Shown: piece by piece, positions 1 to 6,031 of the stretch
How positions within the stretch are numbered: position 1 is the stretch's first letter
How the letters are laid out: every line of letters begins with the position of its first letter
Assembly (NCBI GenBank): GCA_028690725.1
Contig: JAQVAR010000045.1
Span: forward strand, 1 to 6,160
Reading direction: 5' to 3'
From: Candidatus Iainarchaeum sp.
Lineage (GTDB): Archaea > Iainarchaeota > Iainarchaeia > Iainarchaeales > JAAZKV01
Length of the DNA stretch: 6,160 nucleotides
Program-made: the position numbers and the translations under genes
The notes under the pieces: model-generated
Database searches by the model: none
What the model was told of the DNA's origin: nothing
The model's input: only the letters and a program-made list of their open reading frames with translations

Positions 1-280
1 CATGATCAAACAATTTACTATTAAAACCATTTTTTATGCTAAGAGGAATAATTTTTGATATTATTCCTGTTCCAGAATAACCCTTTCTTTCAGCACCATT
101 CCAATAAGATTTATAATTATCAAAAACACCAATATTTTTTATTTCATCAGAAAGCATTGAATTGTGAATTTTTGTTTCTTGCAAACAATAAATATCTGAT
201 TTCATATTTTCCATAAAAACAAGAAAATCTTTTTTTAATATGGCTCTAACCCCATTGACATTCCAAGAAATTATTTTCAT
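1..280 (-). CDS. xth: Exodeoxyribonuclease III / AP endonuclease, N-terminal part (cut by window edge)
   Basis: This is the N-terminal 93 codons of an ExoIII-family enzyme, which cuts the DNA backbone at abasic sites in base excision repair. The protein opens MKIISWNVNGVRA, matching the family's N-terminal beta strand with the conserved Asn at residue 7. LQETK follows at 33-37, with the metal-binding Glu at 35. A YSGTGI segment near residues 70-75 matches the conserved Y-S/G-G-x-G stretch. Family members are usually about 250-260 aa, so roughly two thirds lies left of the window. The ATG at 278-280 is the natural start because the conserved N-terminus begins there. No Shine-Dalgarno is visible, but a T-rich TATA-like box lies about 25 nt upstream. 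It begins 31 nt after the glycosyltransferase stop on the same strand, so co-transcription is possible. Family assignment is secure; the choice between exonuclease III and a narrower AP endonuclease activity is inferred. Confidence 0.93.
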   Translation of the reverse strand, partial: MKIISWNVNGVRAILKKDFLVFMENMKSDIYCLQETKIHNSMLSDEIKNIGVFDNYKSYWNGAERKGYSGTGIISKIIPLSIKNGFNSKLFDH

Positions 281-301
281 AAGATAATTGAGAAAAGAGC
301 A

Positions 302-309
302 ATTAAAAA
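302..309 (-). promoter_or_regulatory. TATA-like box upstream of xth
   Basis: On the minus strand this reads TTTTTAAT, centred about 25 nt upstream of the xth ATG at 280. That spacing would give a leaderless mRNA, in keeping with the absence of a Shine-Dalgarno. The T-run lies just past the glycosyltransferase stop (312-314), so it could equally serve as that gene's poly-T terminator. AT-rich DNA makes chance matches common. Confidence 0.25.
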
Positions 310-311
310 AT

Positions 312-1742
312 TTATTTATGAGTTCTTTTTCGTATAATTGCCCTCATTAACTTAAAATTAATTATTTCATGAGAAAAATATTTTTTCAAAGTATTCAAAT
401 TCATATTAACCCAAATTTTTCGTTTTCTATTATTTTTCAAAATATCAATAGTTTCATTAATAGAACCATTAGAAAATTCAAATTTGTTTAAAGATATTAA
501 CTTAAAATTATATTTTGCAATATCCTTTTTAAAAACAGGATATGTGTAAACAATAGGAATTAAACCAGATGCTAAAACTTCTAACAAATTATTACCAAAA
601 CCTTCAATTTCACTAAAATAAGTTGATATTCCCCCAAGCCTAGCAAATATTCTTGGATAATCCTCAAATAACAAACTAGTTTCATTATCTTCAGCAAATA
701 CCAAAATAATTTTATTGTTTGGATTTTGATAAGATAATTTTTTATGAAGTAAAATGATTTTTTTCTTCGAACCATCAAAAGTATCCATTCCTGAAACCAA
801 AAAATAAATTGATTTTTTTATTTTTCTTTTTTCATTTATTTTATTAAGCAATTCAAAACAATATTTTAATGCAAAATCAATTCTTTTTCTTTTCAAAATT
901 CGTGTGTGTTGCAAACAAAAAATTAAATCATCAAAATTTAAATTTTGTTCAGATAATAAATCAACAAGTTTAAAATCTTTAATAAAAATTTTTGTCTCAT
1001 TATCAAATTTTTTTAAATCTTTAAAAGAATCAATAAAAGTTTCAGTAGTATTATAAATAACATCTTTATTTCTCGAAATTTCTTCAAAAAAATTTTTTCT
1101 AACTTTTGACAAATTCAAAAAATAACTTTTAGCAATTTTAAATTGTAAACTATTAATAAAAATAATATATTCAACAAAATTTCCCGGCACCCCTTGTAAC
1201 AAATATCTTTGAACATCAAAAGCAGGTTTTAAAAACTGGCTTCTTTCTAAATGAGAATCATGCCACCAAAGCAAATATTTTGGAGTTTTTTTATTTTTTT
1301 TAACAAAATCTCTATAATATCTCGAAAGAGATAATGATAAAATAAAATTAACTGGATGACAAGTGTTATGCGCTATAATAACATCAATATTATTCTTTTT
1401 TACAAAATCTTCAATAATATTTTTGCCAATATTAATTTCTTTTTCCAAAATTTCACTTATTGTACCACCAAAACCAATAGAATAATTTTTAACAGCCAAT
1501 TTATTCCCATTTAAATTATCTAAAAAAATATCATTCTCATTTATTTGAGGAGAAATTTTTTTTGATTTACCAACCAAATAAAAAATATTTTCTTTAGGAA
1601 TATTCATTTCTTGTAACATTACTTTTTCTACTTGTTCCATTACAATAGAAACACCATCATTAAAACCGATTCTAGAATGCATTATCCCATATCGTAATTT
1701 TGGAATATCTTTTTTAATAAATTTTTTTATTTTAGAAGGCAC
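312..1742 (-). CDS. Glycosyltransferase, GT-B fold, family 4 type
   Basis: A 476-aa protein that probably transfers a sugar from a nucleotide-sugar donor in the cytoplasm; donor and acceptor cannot be read from the sequence. The C-terminal donor-binding half carries a clear GT4 E-x7-E signature, E380-GFGNNLL-E388, followed by a conserved ASGLIPIV stretch. A basic patch, RILKRKR, at 281-287 sits where the family has its phosphate-binding Arg/Lys. The N-terminal half has the Rossmann-like pieces GIMHSRIGFNDGVS (19-32), with a Gly-rich acceptor-side loop, and DVIIAHNTCHP (120-130). WWHDSHLERSQF follows at 159-170. No signal peptide or membrane helix is evident; the first 18 residues are Lys-rich. 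The start used is GTG at 1740-1742. It has no Shine-Dalgarno but has a well-spaced TATA-like box, so a leaderless mRNA is likely. The next in-frame ATG (residue 21) would cut into the first beta strand. It lies 127 nt downstream of the dikinase. An S-layer, lipid or polysaccharide glycosylation role is possible but unsupported by neighbours. Confidence 0.85.
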   Translation of the reverse strand: MPSKIKKFIKKDIPKLRYGIMHSRIGFNDGVSIVMEQVEKVMLQEMNIPKENIFYLVGKSKKISPQINENDIFLDNLNGNKLAVKNYSIGFGGTISEILEKEINIGKNIIEDFVKKNNIDVIIAHNTCHPVNFILSLSLSRYYRDFVKKNKKTPKYLLWWHDSHLERSQFLKPAFDVQRYLLQGVPGNFVEYIIFINSLQFKIAKSYFLNLSKVRKNFFEEISRNKDVIYNTTETFIDSFKDLKKFDNETKIFIKDFKLVDLLSEQNLNFDDLIFCLQHTRILKRKRIDFALKYCFELLNKINEKRKIKKSIYFLVSGMDTFDGSKKKIILLHKKLSYQNPNNKIILVFAEDNETSLLFEDYPRIFARLGGISTYFSEIEGFGNNLLEVLASGLIPIVYTYPVFKKDIAKYNFKLISLNKFEFSNGSINETIDILKNNRKRKIWVNMNLNTLKKYFSHEIINFKLMRAIIRKRTHK

Positions 1743-1761
1743 TATAGTATAAATAATTCAA

Positions 1762-1769
1762 TATTTAAA
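1762..1769 (-). promoter_or_regulatory. TATA-like box for the glycosyltransferase
   Basis: On the minus strand this reads TTTAAATA, centred about 24 nt upstream of the GTG at 1742. The spacing matches an archaeal promoter whose transcript begins at or next to the start codon. It supports GTG rather than the later ATG as the start. Its separation from the dikinase by a hairpin and T-run suggests the glycosyltransferase has its own promoter. Confidence 0.4.
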
Positions 1770-1804
1770 AATTTAACCAAAAAAAAATAAAACAAAATTT
1801 ATTT

Positions 1805-1847
1805 AATTAAAAAAAATAGAAAAAGAGAAGTTTTTTACTTCTCTTTT
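1805..1847 (-). terminator. Hairpin plus T-run after ppdK
   Basis: AAAAGAGAAG (1821-1830) and CTTCTCTTTT (1838-1847) form a perfect 10-bp stem with a 7-nt loop, starting 23 nt past the ppdK stop. On the minus strand the stem is followed by TCTA and then a run of eight T. This has the shape of an intrinsic terminator. Archaeal termination depends mainly on the T-run, so the stem may act more in mRNA 3'-end stability. Confidence 0.6.
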
Positions 1848-1869
1848 AAAAAAATTATTTGTTAAATTT

Positions 1870-4500
1870 TTAATCGTCTTTTTTTCTATTATTTTTTATT
1901 GCAGCTTGTGCTGCTGCCAACCTTGCTATTGGCACCCTATAAGGAGAACAAGAAACGTTTGACATCCCAATATTGTGACAAAATTCAACACTAGTTGGGT
2001 CGCCACCATGTTCGCCACAAATACCAATATCAATTTCAGGATTTATTTCTCGTGCTGATTTTACTGTTTGTTTCATTAACAAACCAACCCCTTCTTGATC
2101 AATTGATTGAAAAGGGTCCATAGCATAAATTCCTTTTTCAACATAAGGCGCTAAGAATTTTGCAGCATCATCTCTTGAAAAACCACAAGTCATTTGTGTT
2201 AAATCATTTGTTCCAAAAGACATAAATTCAGCTTTTTCTGCTAAAATACCTGCTATTAATGCTGCTCTTGGAACTTCAATCATTGTTCCAACTTTATAAT
2301 GAATTTTTCCTTTTGCACCTTTTTCTAATGCTATTCTATGAACTATTTTTGACAAAATTTCATATTCTTTAACATTTCCAACTAAAGGTATTTCAATTTC
2401 AGGCAAAGCTTTTATTTTGTTTTTCGAAACATTCATTGCTGCTGTAAAAATTGCTCTAATTTGCATTTCCATTATTTCTGGATAAATTATTGCTAACCTA
2501 CAACCCCTAAAACCAAGCATTGGATTAAACTCGTGTAAAGATTCAATTTTTTCAATTATTTCTTTTGAATCATAACCAAGTTCTTTAGAAATTTCTTGAA
2601 TTTCTTTTTCTTGTTCTATTTTTGGCAAGAATTCGTGCAAAGGAGGATCAAGCATTCTAATTATTACTGGTAAACCATCCATCACAGAAAAAATTCCTTC
2701 AAAATCTTCTACTTGAAATGGTTCTATTTTTGCCAAAGCTTTTTTTCTATCTTCAACATTTTTTGAAAGAATCATTTCTCTAACAGCTTTTATTCTATTA
2801 GAATCAAAAAACATGTGTTCTGTTCTAACCAAACCAATTCCTTCAGCACCAAAATCGCGAGCAATCTTTGCATCTTTTGGAGTATCAGCATTAGTCCTAA
2901 TTTTTAATAATCTAAACTCATCAGCCCATTTCATTAGAGTAGCAAAATCTCCTGAAAGAGTTGGTTCAACTACTGGAACAGAACCAATTATTACATGCCC
3001 TGTTGAACCATTCAAAGAAATAATATCGCCTTCTTTTACTACTGTTCCCTTACAAGTAAATTTTTTTCCTTTCTCATCCATTGTTATTTCATCACAACCA
3101 GAAACACAACACTTACCCATTCCTCTTGCAACAACTGCAGCATGAGAAGTCATTCCTCCCCTAGCAGTTAATATTCCAACTGCAGAATGCATTCCTTCAA
3201 TATCTTCTGGAGAAGTTTCTAATCTAACTAAAATAACTTTTTCTCCTTTTTCAACCCACATTTTTGCATCAAGAGCATTAAAAACAACTTTTCCAACAGC
3301 AGCACCAGGAGAAGCTGGCAAACCCTCAGTTAAAACATCATATTTGAATTTTGGGTCAAATTGTTTGTGCAATAATTGATCCAGAGTACTAGGTTCTATT
3401 CTTAGAACAGCATCTTCTTTTGAAATCAATTTTTCTTCAAACATATCAACAGCAATTTTTACTGCGGCTGTTGCAGTTCTTTTACCATTCCTAGTTTGTA
3501 ACATATAAAGTTTTTCATGTTCTATTGTGAATTCAAAATCTTGCATGTCCTTGTAAGCACTTTCCAACTTAGATCTTATCTCAACTAATTCATCATAAAC
3601 TTTTGGAAAAATTTTTTTAAGTTCTTCAACATGCTTTGGAGTTCTTATCCCAGCAACAACATCCTCTCCTTGAGCATTCATTAAAAATTCTCCATAAAAC
3701 TTGTTTTCACCATTAGAAGGATTTCTTGTAAACGCAACTCCAGTACCAGAATCCTCCCCCATATTACCAAAAACCATTTCTTGAACATTAACAGCAGTAC
3801 CCCAATCATTAGGAACATTATTTAATCTTCTATAAATAATTGCTCTATCATTCATCCATGATTTGAAAACAGCATCCCTAGCTCTTTTTAATTGTTCAAT
3901 TGGATCTTGTGGAAAATCTTCACCAGTTTCTTTTTTGTAAAGTGATTTGAATTTTAAAACTAATTCTTTTAACATTTCAACATCTAATTCAGTATCAAGT
4001 TTTATTTTATTAATGGTTTTTATTTCATCCATTAAATCTTCAAATTTTATTCTAGTAATATTCATTACAACATCACCAAACATTGTAATAAATCTTCTAT
4101 AAGAATCAAAAGCAAATCTTGGATTATTAGATTCTTTAGCAAGAGTTTCAACAACAATATCATTTAAACCAAGATTAAGAATAGTATCCATCATACCAGG
4201 CATAGAAGCCGGTGCTCCAGAACGAACACTAACCAACAATGGTTTTTTAGAATCATTAAATTTTTTTCCAGTTTTAGATTCTAACTTTTTAATAGCATTC
4301 ATCATTTGAATATCTAATTCAGGAGAATGTTCTCCACCATTACCATAATAATTCTTACAAACATCAGTAGTAATAGTAAAACCATATGGAACAGGCAAAC
4401 CAATATTAGTCATATCAGCTAAATTTGCTCCCTTACCACCCAAAAGCATTTTCATTGTTTTGTTACCTTCTTCAAACATGTAAACTAATTTTTCACTCAT
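1870..4500 (-). CDS. ppdK: Pyruvate, phosphate dikinase
   Basis: PPDK interconverts ATP + pyruvate + phosphate and AMP + PEP + diphosphate, linking glycolysis and gluconeogenesis in the cytosol. From ATG at 4498-4500 the protein has 876 aa, the normal bacterial-type length. Domains in order are an N-terminal ATP-grasp region (LLGGKGANLADM near 19-30, VSVRSGAPASMPGMMDT near 90-106, QTRNGKRT near 335-342), a swivelling phosphohistidine domain with GGMTSHAAVVARG (catalytic His about 453, preceding Thr 451), and a C-terminal PEP/pyruvate TIM barrel. The barrel contains RTEHMFF, GFRGCRLAI, FGTNDLTQM and GICGEHGGDP, with the catalytic Cys at about 828. All key residues are present, so it should be active. 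The reading frame extends upstream to TTG 4509 and ATG 4506, but AGGAG at 4510-4514 stands 9 nt before ATG 4500, which favours the later start. It is transcribed divergently from the small membrane protein. No regulatory protein gene for the catalytic Thr is visible here. Confidence 0.97.
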   Translation of the reverse strand: MSEKLVYMFEEGNKTMKMLLGGKGANLADMTNIGLPVPYGFTITTDVCKNYYGNGGEHSPELDIQMMNAIKKLESKTGKKFNDSKKPLLVSVRSGAPASMPGMMDTILNLGLNDIVVETLAKESNNPRFAFDSYRRFITMFGDVVMNITRIKFEDLMDEIKTINKIKLDTELDVEMLKELVLKFKSLYKKETGEDFPQDPIEQLKRARDAVFKSWMNDRAIIYRRLNNVPNDWGTAVNVQEMVFGNMGEDSGTGVAFTRNPSNGENKFYGEFLMNAQGEDVVAGIRTPKHVEELKKIFPKVYDELVEIRSKLESAYKDMQDFEFTIEHEKLYMLQTRNGKRTATAAVKIAVDMFEEKLISKEDAVLRIEPSTLDQLLHKQFDPKFKYDVLTEGLPASPGAAVGKVVFNALDAKMWVEKGEKVILVRLETSPEDIEGMHSAVGILTARGGMTSHAAVVARGMGKCCVSGCDEITMDEKGKKFTCKGTVVKEGDIISLNGSTGHVIIGSVPVVEPTLSGDFATLMKWADEFRLLKIRTNADTPKDAKIARDFGAEGIGLVRTEHMFFDSNRIKAVREMILSKNVEDRKKALAKIEPFQVEDFEGIFSVMDGLPVIIRMLDPPLHEFLPKIEQEKEIQEISKELGYDSKEIIEKIESLHEFNPMLGFRGCRLAIIYPEIMEMQIRAIFTAAMNVSKNKIKALPEIEIPLVGNVKEYEILSKIVHRIALEKGAKGKIHYKVGTMIEVPRAALIAGILAEKAEFMSFGTNDLTQMTCGFSRDDAAKFLAPYVEKGIYAMDPFQSIDQEGVGLLMKQTVKSAREINPEIDIGICGEHGGDPTSVEFCHNIGMSNVSCSPYRVPIARLAAAQAAIKNNRKKDD

Positions 4501-4509
4501 TATCATCAA

Positions 4510-4514
4510 CTCCT
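4510..4514 (-). promoter_or_regulatory. Shine-Dalgarno of ppdK
   Basis: AGGAG on the minus strand, 9 nt before ATG 4500 and only 3 nt before the in-frame ATG 4506. The spacing selects ATG 4500 and gives an N-terminus of MSEKLVYMF. Confidence 0.7.
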
Positions 4515-4600
4515 AAAAATAAAATAAATTCTTAATACTAAACAAAAAAAGATAAAAAAGGTTAATAAAGCTAAGTAAAAAAAAAAACAAAAACGCAAGA

Positions 4601-4608
4601 ATTATAAA
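4601..4608. promoter_or_regulatory. Candidate shared TATA box in the divergent region
   Basis: The element reads ATTATAAA on the plus strand and TTTATAAT on the minus strand, so it is TATA-like in both directions. Read rightward it predicts a start near 4630, just before the Shine-Dalgarno of the 66-aa gene. Read leftward it predicts a start near 4579, giving ppdK a leader of roughly 80 nt. A second minus-strand candidate for ppdK, TTTATTAA, lies at about 4562-4569. The rest of the 144-bp gap (4501-4644) is A-rich, with an 11-A run at 4577-4587, and shows no other feature. Confidence 0.4.
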
Positions 4609-4631
4609 CAAATAAAAACAATTGAAGATAA

Positions 4632-4636
4632 GGGAG
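4632..4636 (+). promoter_or_regulatory. Shine-Dalgarno of the 66-aa membrane protein
   Basis: GGGAG followed by 8 nt and then ATG 4645. It decides the start: the in-frame TTG at 4639 is only 2 nt from the motif and is too close to be used. Confidence 0.6.
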
Positions 4637-4644
4637 AATTGAAA

Positions 4645-4845
4645 ATGATTAATTGGATTAATAAAAAGACAAAAAAAATGAATTATTTAGATATTGGATT
4701 AATAAAAATTAGTTGTATTGCATTCGGAATAACTCTTACATTAATAATACCTGAAATACAAAACATTAATGTTTGGTGGTTTATAGCAATTTTTGTAATA
4801 ACAGCAATAAAACCAATTTATACAGTATTAAAAAAATATATTTAA
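4645..4845 (+). CDS. Small two-helix membrane protein of unknown function
   Basis: A 66-aa protein that I do not assign to a named family. A short basic N-terminus (NKKTKK, about 6-11) is followed by a hydrophobic helix at about 17-35 and a second at about 43-55, which begins with a Trp pair (W44-W45). The tail KPIYTVLKKYI is basic. Both termini are Lys-rich, which by the positive-inside rule puts both ends in the cytoplasm with a short outer loop, PEIQNIN. The start is ATG 4645, chosen from the GGGAG Shine-Dalgarno. A TATA-like box at 4601-4608 predicts a transcript start near 4630. It is divergent from ppdK and 73 bp upstream of the homing endonuclease. Small proteins of this shape are common in DPANN-like genomes, but no function follows from that. 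Confidence 0.7.
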   Translation: MINWINKKTKKMNYLDIGLIKISCIAFGITLTLIIPEIQNINVWWFIAIFVITAIKPIYTVLKKYI

Positions 4846-4889
4846 ATTTTTATGAAAAAAATAACCACGGCACAACACCATAAATAGAA

Positions 4890-4897
4890 TTAAAAAT
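4890..4897 (+). promoter_or_regulatory. TATA-like box for the homing endonuclease
   Basis: TTAAAAAT centred about 25 nt upstream of the ATG at 4919. There is no Shine-Dalgarno before that ATG, so a leaderless mRNA is the simplest reading. The flanking DNA is A/T-rich, so the match is weak on its own. Confidence 0.35.
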
Positions 4898-4918
4898 TAA
4901 AAAAAATGAAAGTTTTTT

Positions 4919-5974
4919 ATGAAATTTGATTTTTTTGAATTACATAATTCTGAACAAGATAATAATCTAAGAAAGTGTATTCGAATTTATAGCGTTTTAG
5001 AAAAATATTCTAACTCTACAAAACAACACAAAATTTTAAAACAAACTATTTTTATCAACAAAAAATTAAGAGAAATTGACAAAAAATTAAGGATTAGCTT
5101 TGGTTTGAATTGGAAAAAAGAATGGATTAAAAAAATTCCTTACAAAATCAAAGAACCCACCACAAAAGATTGGTTTTTAGGAAGAGCTTCAATACCATTA
5201 ATAGCAATAGAAAAACTTTCTCGCTTTAAATGTAAAAAAGAGATTAAAGAGATTATGAATAATGTTGAATATTTTTCTAGCACAACTCAAGAAATTATTA
5301 AATTACCAAAAAGTTTTGACAAAAACATTGCTTATTTAACCGGATTAATTTTGGGAGATGGTTGTTTACCAAATATTTTCCGTAAAAAAGAAAAAAATTT
5401 TGATTATAAAACAATTATTACTAGTGGAGACAAAATTTTTATTGAAAAAGAAATTTTAAAAATAATAAAAAAAGTGTTTAAGAAAAATACTTATTGTAAT
5501 ATTAATAAAAAAAATCATTTTGAATTAGAATTAACAAACAAAACTCTCTTTAGATTTTTTACAAAAATTATAAAAATTCATTCTGGTAAAAAAGCAATAA
5601 ATGCCAAAATACCAAAAATAGTATTTGATTCTAGCAAAGAAAAACAAATCGCTTTTTTAGCAGGTCTAATTGATAGTGATATTGGAAAACATGGCAAAGG
5701 ATTAGGAAGTACTTTTCGAAGTGAAATATTTGTTGAAGAACTAGTATTATTATTAAATTCTCTCGGAGTAAAAGCTAAAAAAGGAGGAACTTATTTAATT
5801 AAAAAAAAATATCCTCAAACAGATTTTAGAATACCAAAAAGCGAAGTAAAAACTTTAAAAAGACTCTTATACAAAAATTATTTGCCGAAACGAAAAGATA
5901 GGTTAAAAATAATCAATGAATTAAGCACGGGTACGAAAGCGGTCAAATCGATCAGGTTTAGGGCAAAAGAATAA
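4919..5974 (+). CDS. LAGLIDADG homing endonuclease whose 3' end overlaps a tRNA gene
   Basis: A 351-aa single-chain LAGLIDADG endonuclease, a site-specific double-strand DNase that spreads its own gene. Both motifs are present: L140-TGLILGD147-G and L247-AGLIDSD254-I-G. Asp147 and Asp254 occupy the catalytic position, so activity is plausible; the second motif has Ile where Gly is usual, with a Gly one residue later. A probable helix-turn-helix lies upstream around DWFLGRASIPLIAIEKL (84-100), as in free-standing archaeal members with an N-terminal DNA-binding segment. The gene has its own ATG with no intein splice motifs, and it does not lie inside the tRNA intron. The family-like end is near YLPKRKDRLKIINEL (321-335). 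Codons 336-351 are tRNA-Leu exon 1 plus intron, and the UAA stop at 5972-5974 is in the intron. Another possibility is a domesticated LAGLIDADG DNA-binding or maturase protein. Confidence 0.85.
   Translation: MKFDFFELHNSEQDNNLRKCIRIYSVLEKYSNSTKQHKILKQTIFINKKLREIDKKLRISFGLNWKKEWIKKIPYKIKEPTTKDWFLGRASIPLIAIEKLSRFKCKKEIKEIMNNVEYFSSTTQEIIKLPKSFDKNIAYLTGLILGDGCLPNIFRKKEKNFDYKTIITSGDKIFIEKEILKIIKKVFKKNTYCNINKKNHFELELTNKTLFRFFTKIIKIHSGKKAINAKIPKIVFDSSKEKQIAFLAGLIDSDIGKHGKGLGSTFRSEIFVEELVLLLNSLGVKAKKGGTYLIKKKYPQTDFRIPKSEVKTLKRLLYKNYLPKRKDRLKIINELSTGTKAVKSIRFRAKE
5903..5910 (+). promoter_or_regulatory. Possible TATA box for tRNA-Leu inside the endonuclease gene
   Basis: TTAAAAAT, the same octamer as upstream of the homing endonuclease. 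It is centred about 18 nt before the tRNA 5' end, slightly too close for a standard archaeal promoter. TTATACAA at 5868-5875 is an alternative that would give a leader of about 30 nt. If neither works, the tRNA must be transcribed through the endonuclease gene. Confidence 0.25.
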
Positions 5975-6031
5975 TTTTGTAAAATACCTGATGCCTTAGT
6001 GGCTTCGCAGGTTCGAATCCTGTCCCGTGCA
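5925..6031 (+). tRNA. tRNA-Leu(UAG), class II, with an intron
   Basis: This tRNA reads CUN leucine codons. The acceptor stem GCACGGG (5925-5931) pairs perfectly with CCCGTGC (6024-6030), and the discriminator is A73 (6031), as expected for Leu. The D-stem is CGA/TCG (5934-5936, 5948-5950) with loop AAGCGGTCAAA. The anticodon stem TCAGG (5952-5956) pairs with CCTGA (5987-5991). U33 is followed by anticodon TAG (5959-5961) and G37. The long variable arm has stem GCC/GGC around TTAGT. The T-arm is GCAGG/CCTGT with loop TTCGAAT. CCA is not encoded. The mature length is 84 nt before CCA addition. The intron occupies 5963-5985. The first 50 nt of the gene overlap the end of the homing-endonuclease frame, the notable feature here. 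Identity rests on anticodon, G37, A73 and class II shape, all consistent. Confidence 0.95.
5963..5985 (+). other. tRNA-Leu intron with canonical bulge-helix-bulge
   Basis: A 23-nt intron between positions 37 and 38. Exon bases TTTA (5957-5960) pair with intron bases TAAA (5980-5983) as the 4-bp central helix. The 5' bulge is GGG (5961-5963), cut after its second base; the 3' bulge is ATA (5984-5986), cut after its second base. The anticodon stem forms the outer helix, and CAAAA/TTTTG (5964-5968, 5975-5979) forms the inner helix around loop GAATAA. This is the strict archaeal splicing-endonuclease substrate. The loop contains the UAA stop of the upstream endonuclease frame. Confidence 0.93.

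Noticed and set aside
581..778. 65-codon minus-strand open frame
   Set aside because: It lies wholly within the glycosyltransferase in another frame and has no recognisable protein features.
2813..3145. 110-codon plus-strand open frame opposite ppdK
   Set aside because: It is antisense to highly conserved dikinase sequence; its composition is what reverse reading of that gene would give.
4501..4509. Upstream TTG (4509) and ATG (4506) starts for ppdK
   Set aside because: They sit 0 and 3 nt from the AGGAG, too close for initiation; ATG 4500 has proper 9-nt spacing.
4577..4587. A-runs and T-runs across the window as repeats or CRISPR-like arrays
   Set aside because: They are simple composition effects of AT-rich DNA; no spaced direct repeats were found.
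4852..4887. Tiny frame of 11 codons plus stop (MKKITTAQHHK) between the membrane gene and the endonuclease
   Set aside because: Too short, with no Shine-Dalgarno and no link to the following gene beyond position; a leader peptide cannot be supported.
4919..5974. Intein or intron-encoded origin of the LAGLIDADG protein
   Set aside because: There are no intein splice-junction residues, no host protein sequence on either side, and the gene begins at its own ATG outside any recognised intron.
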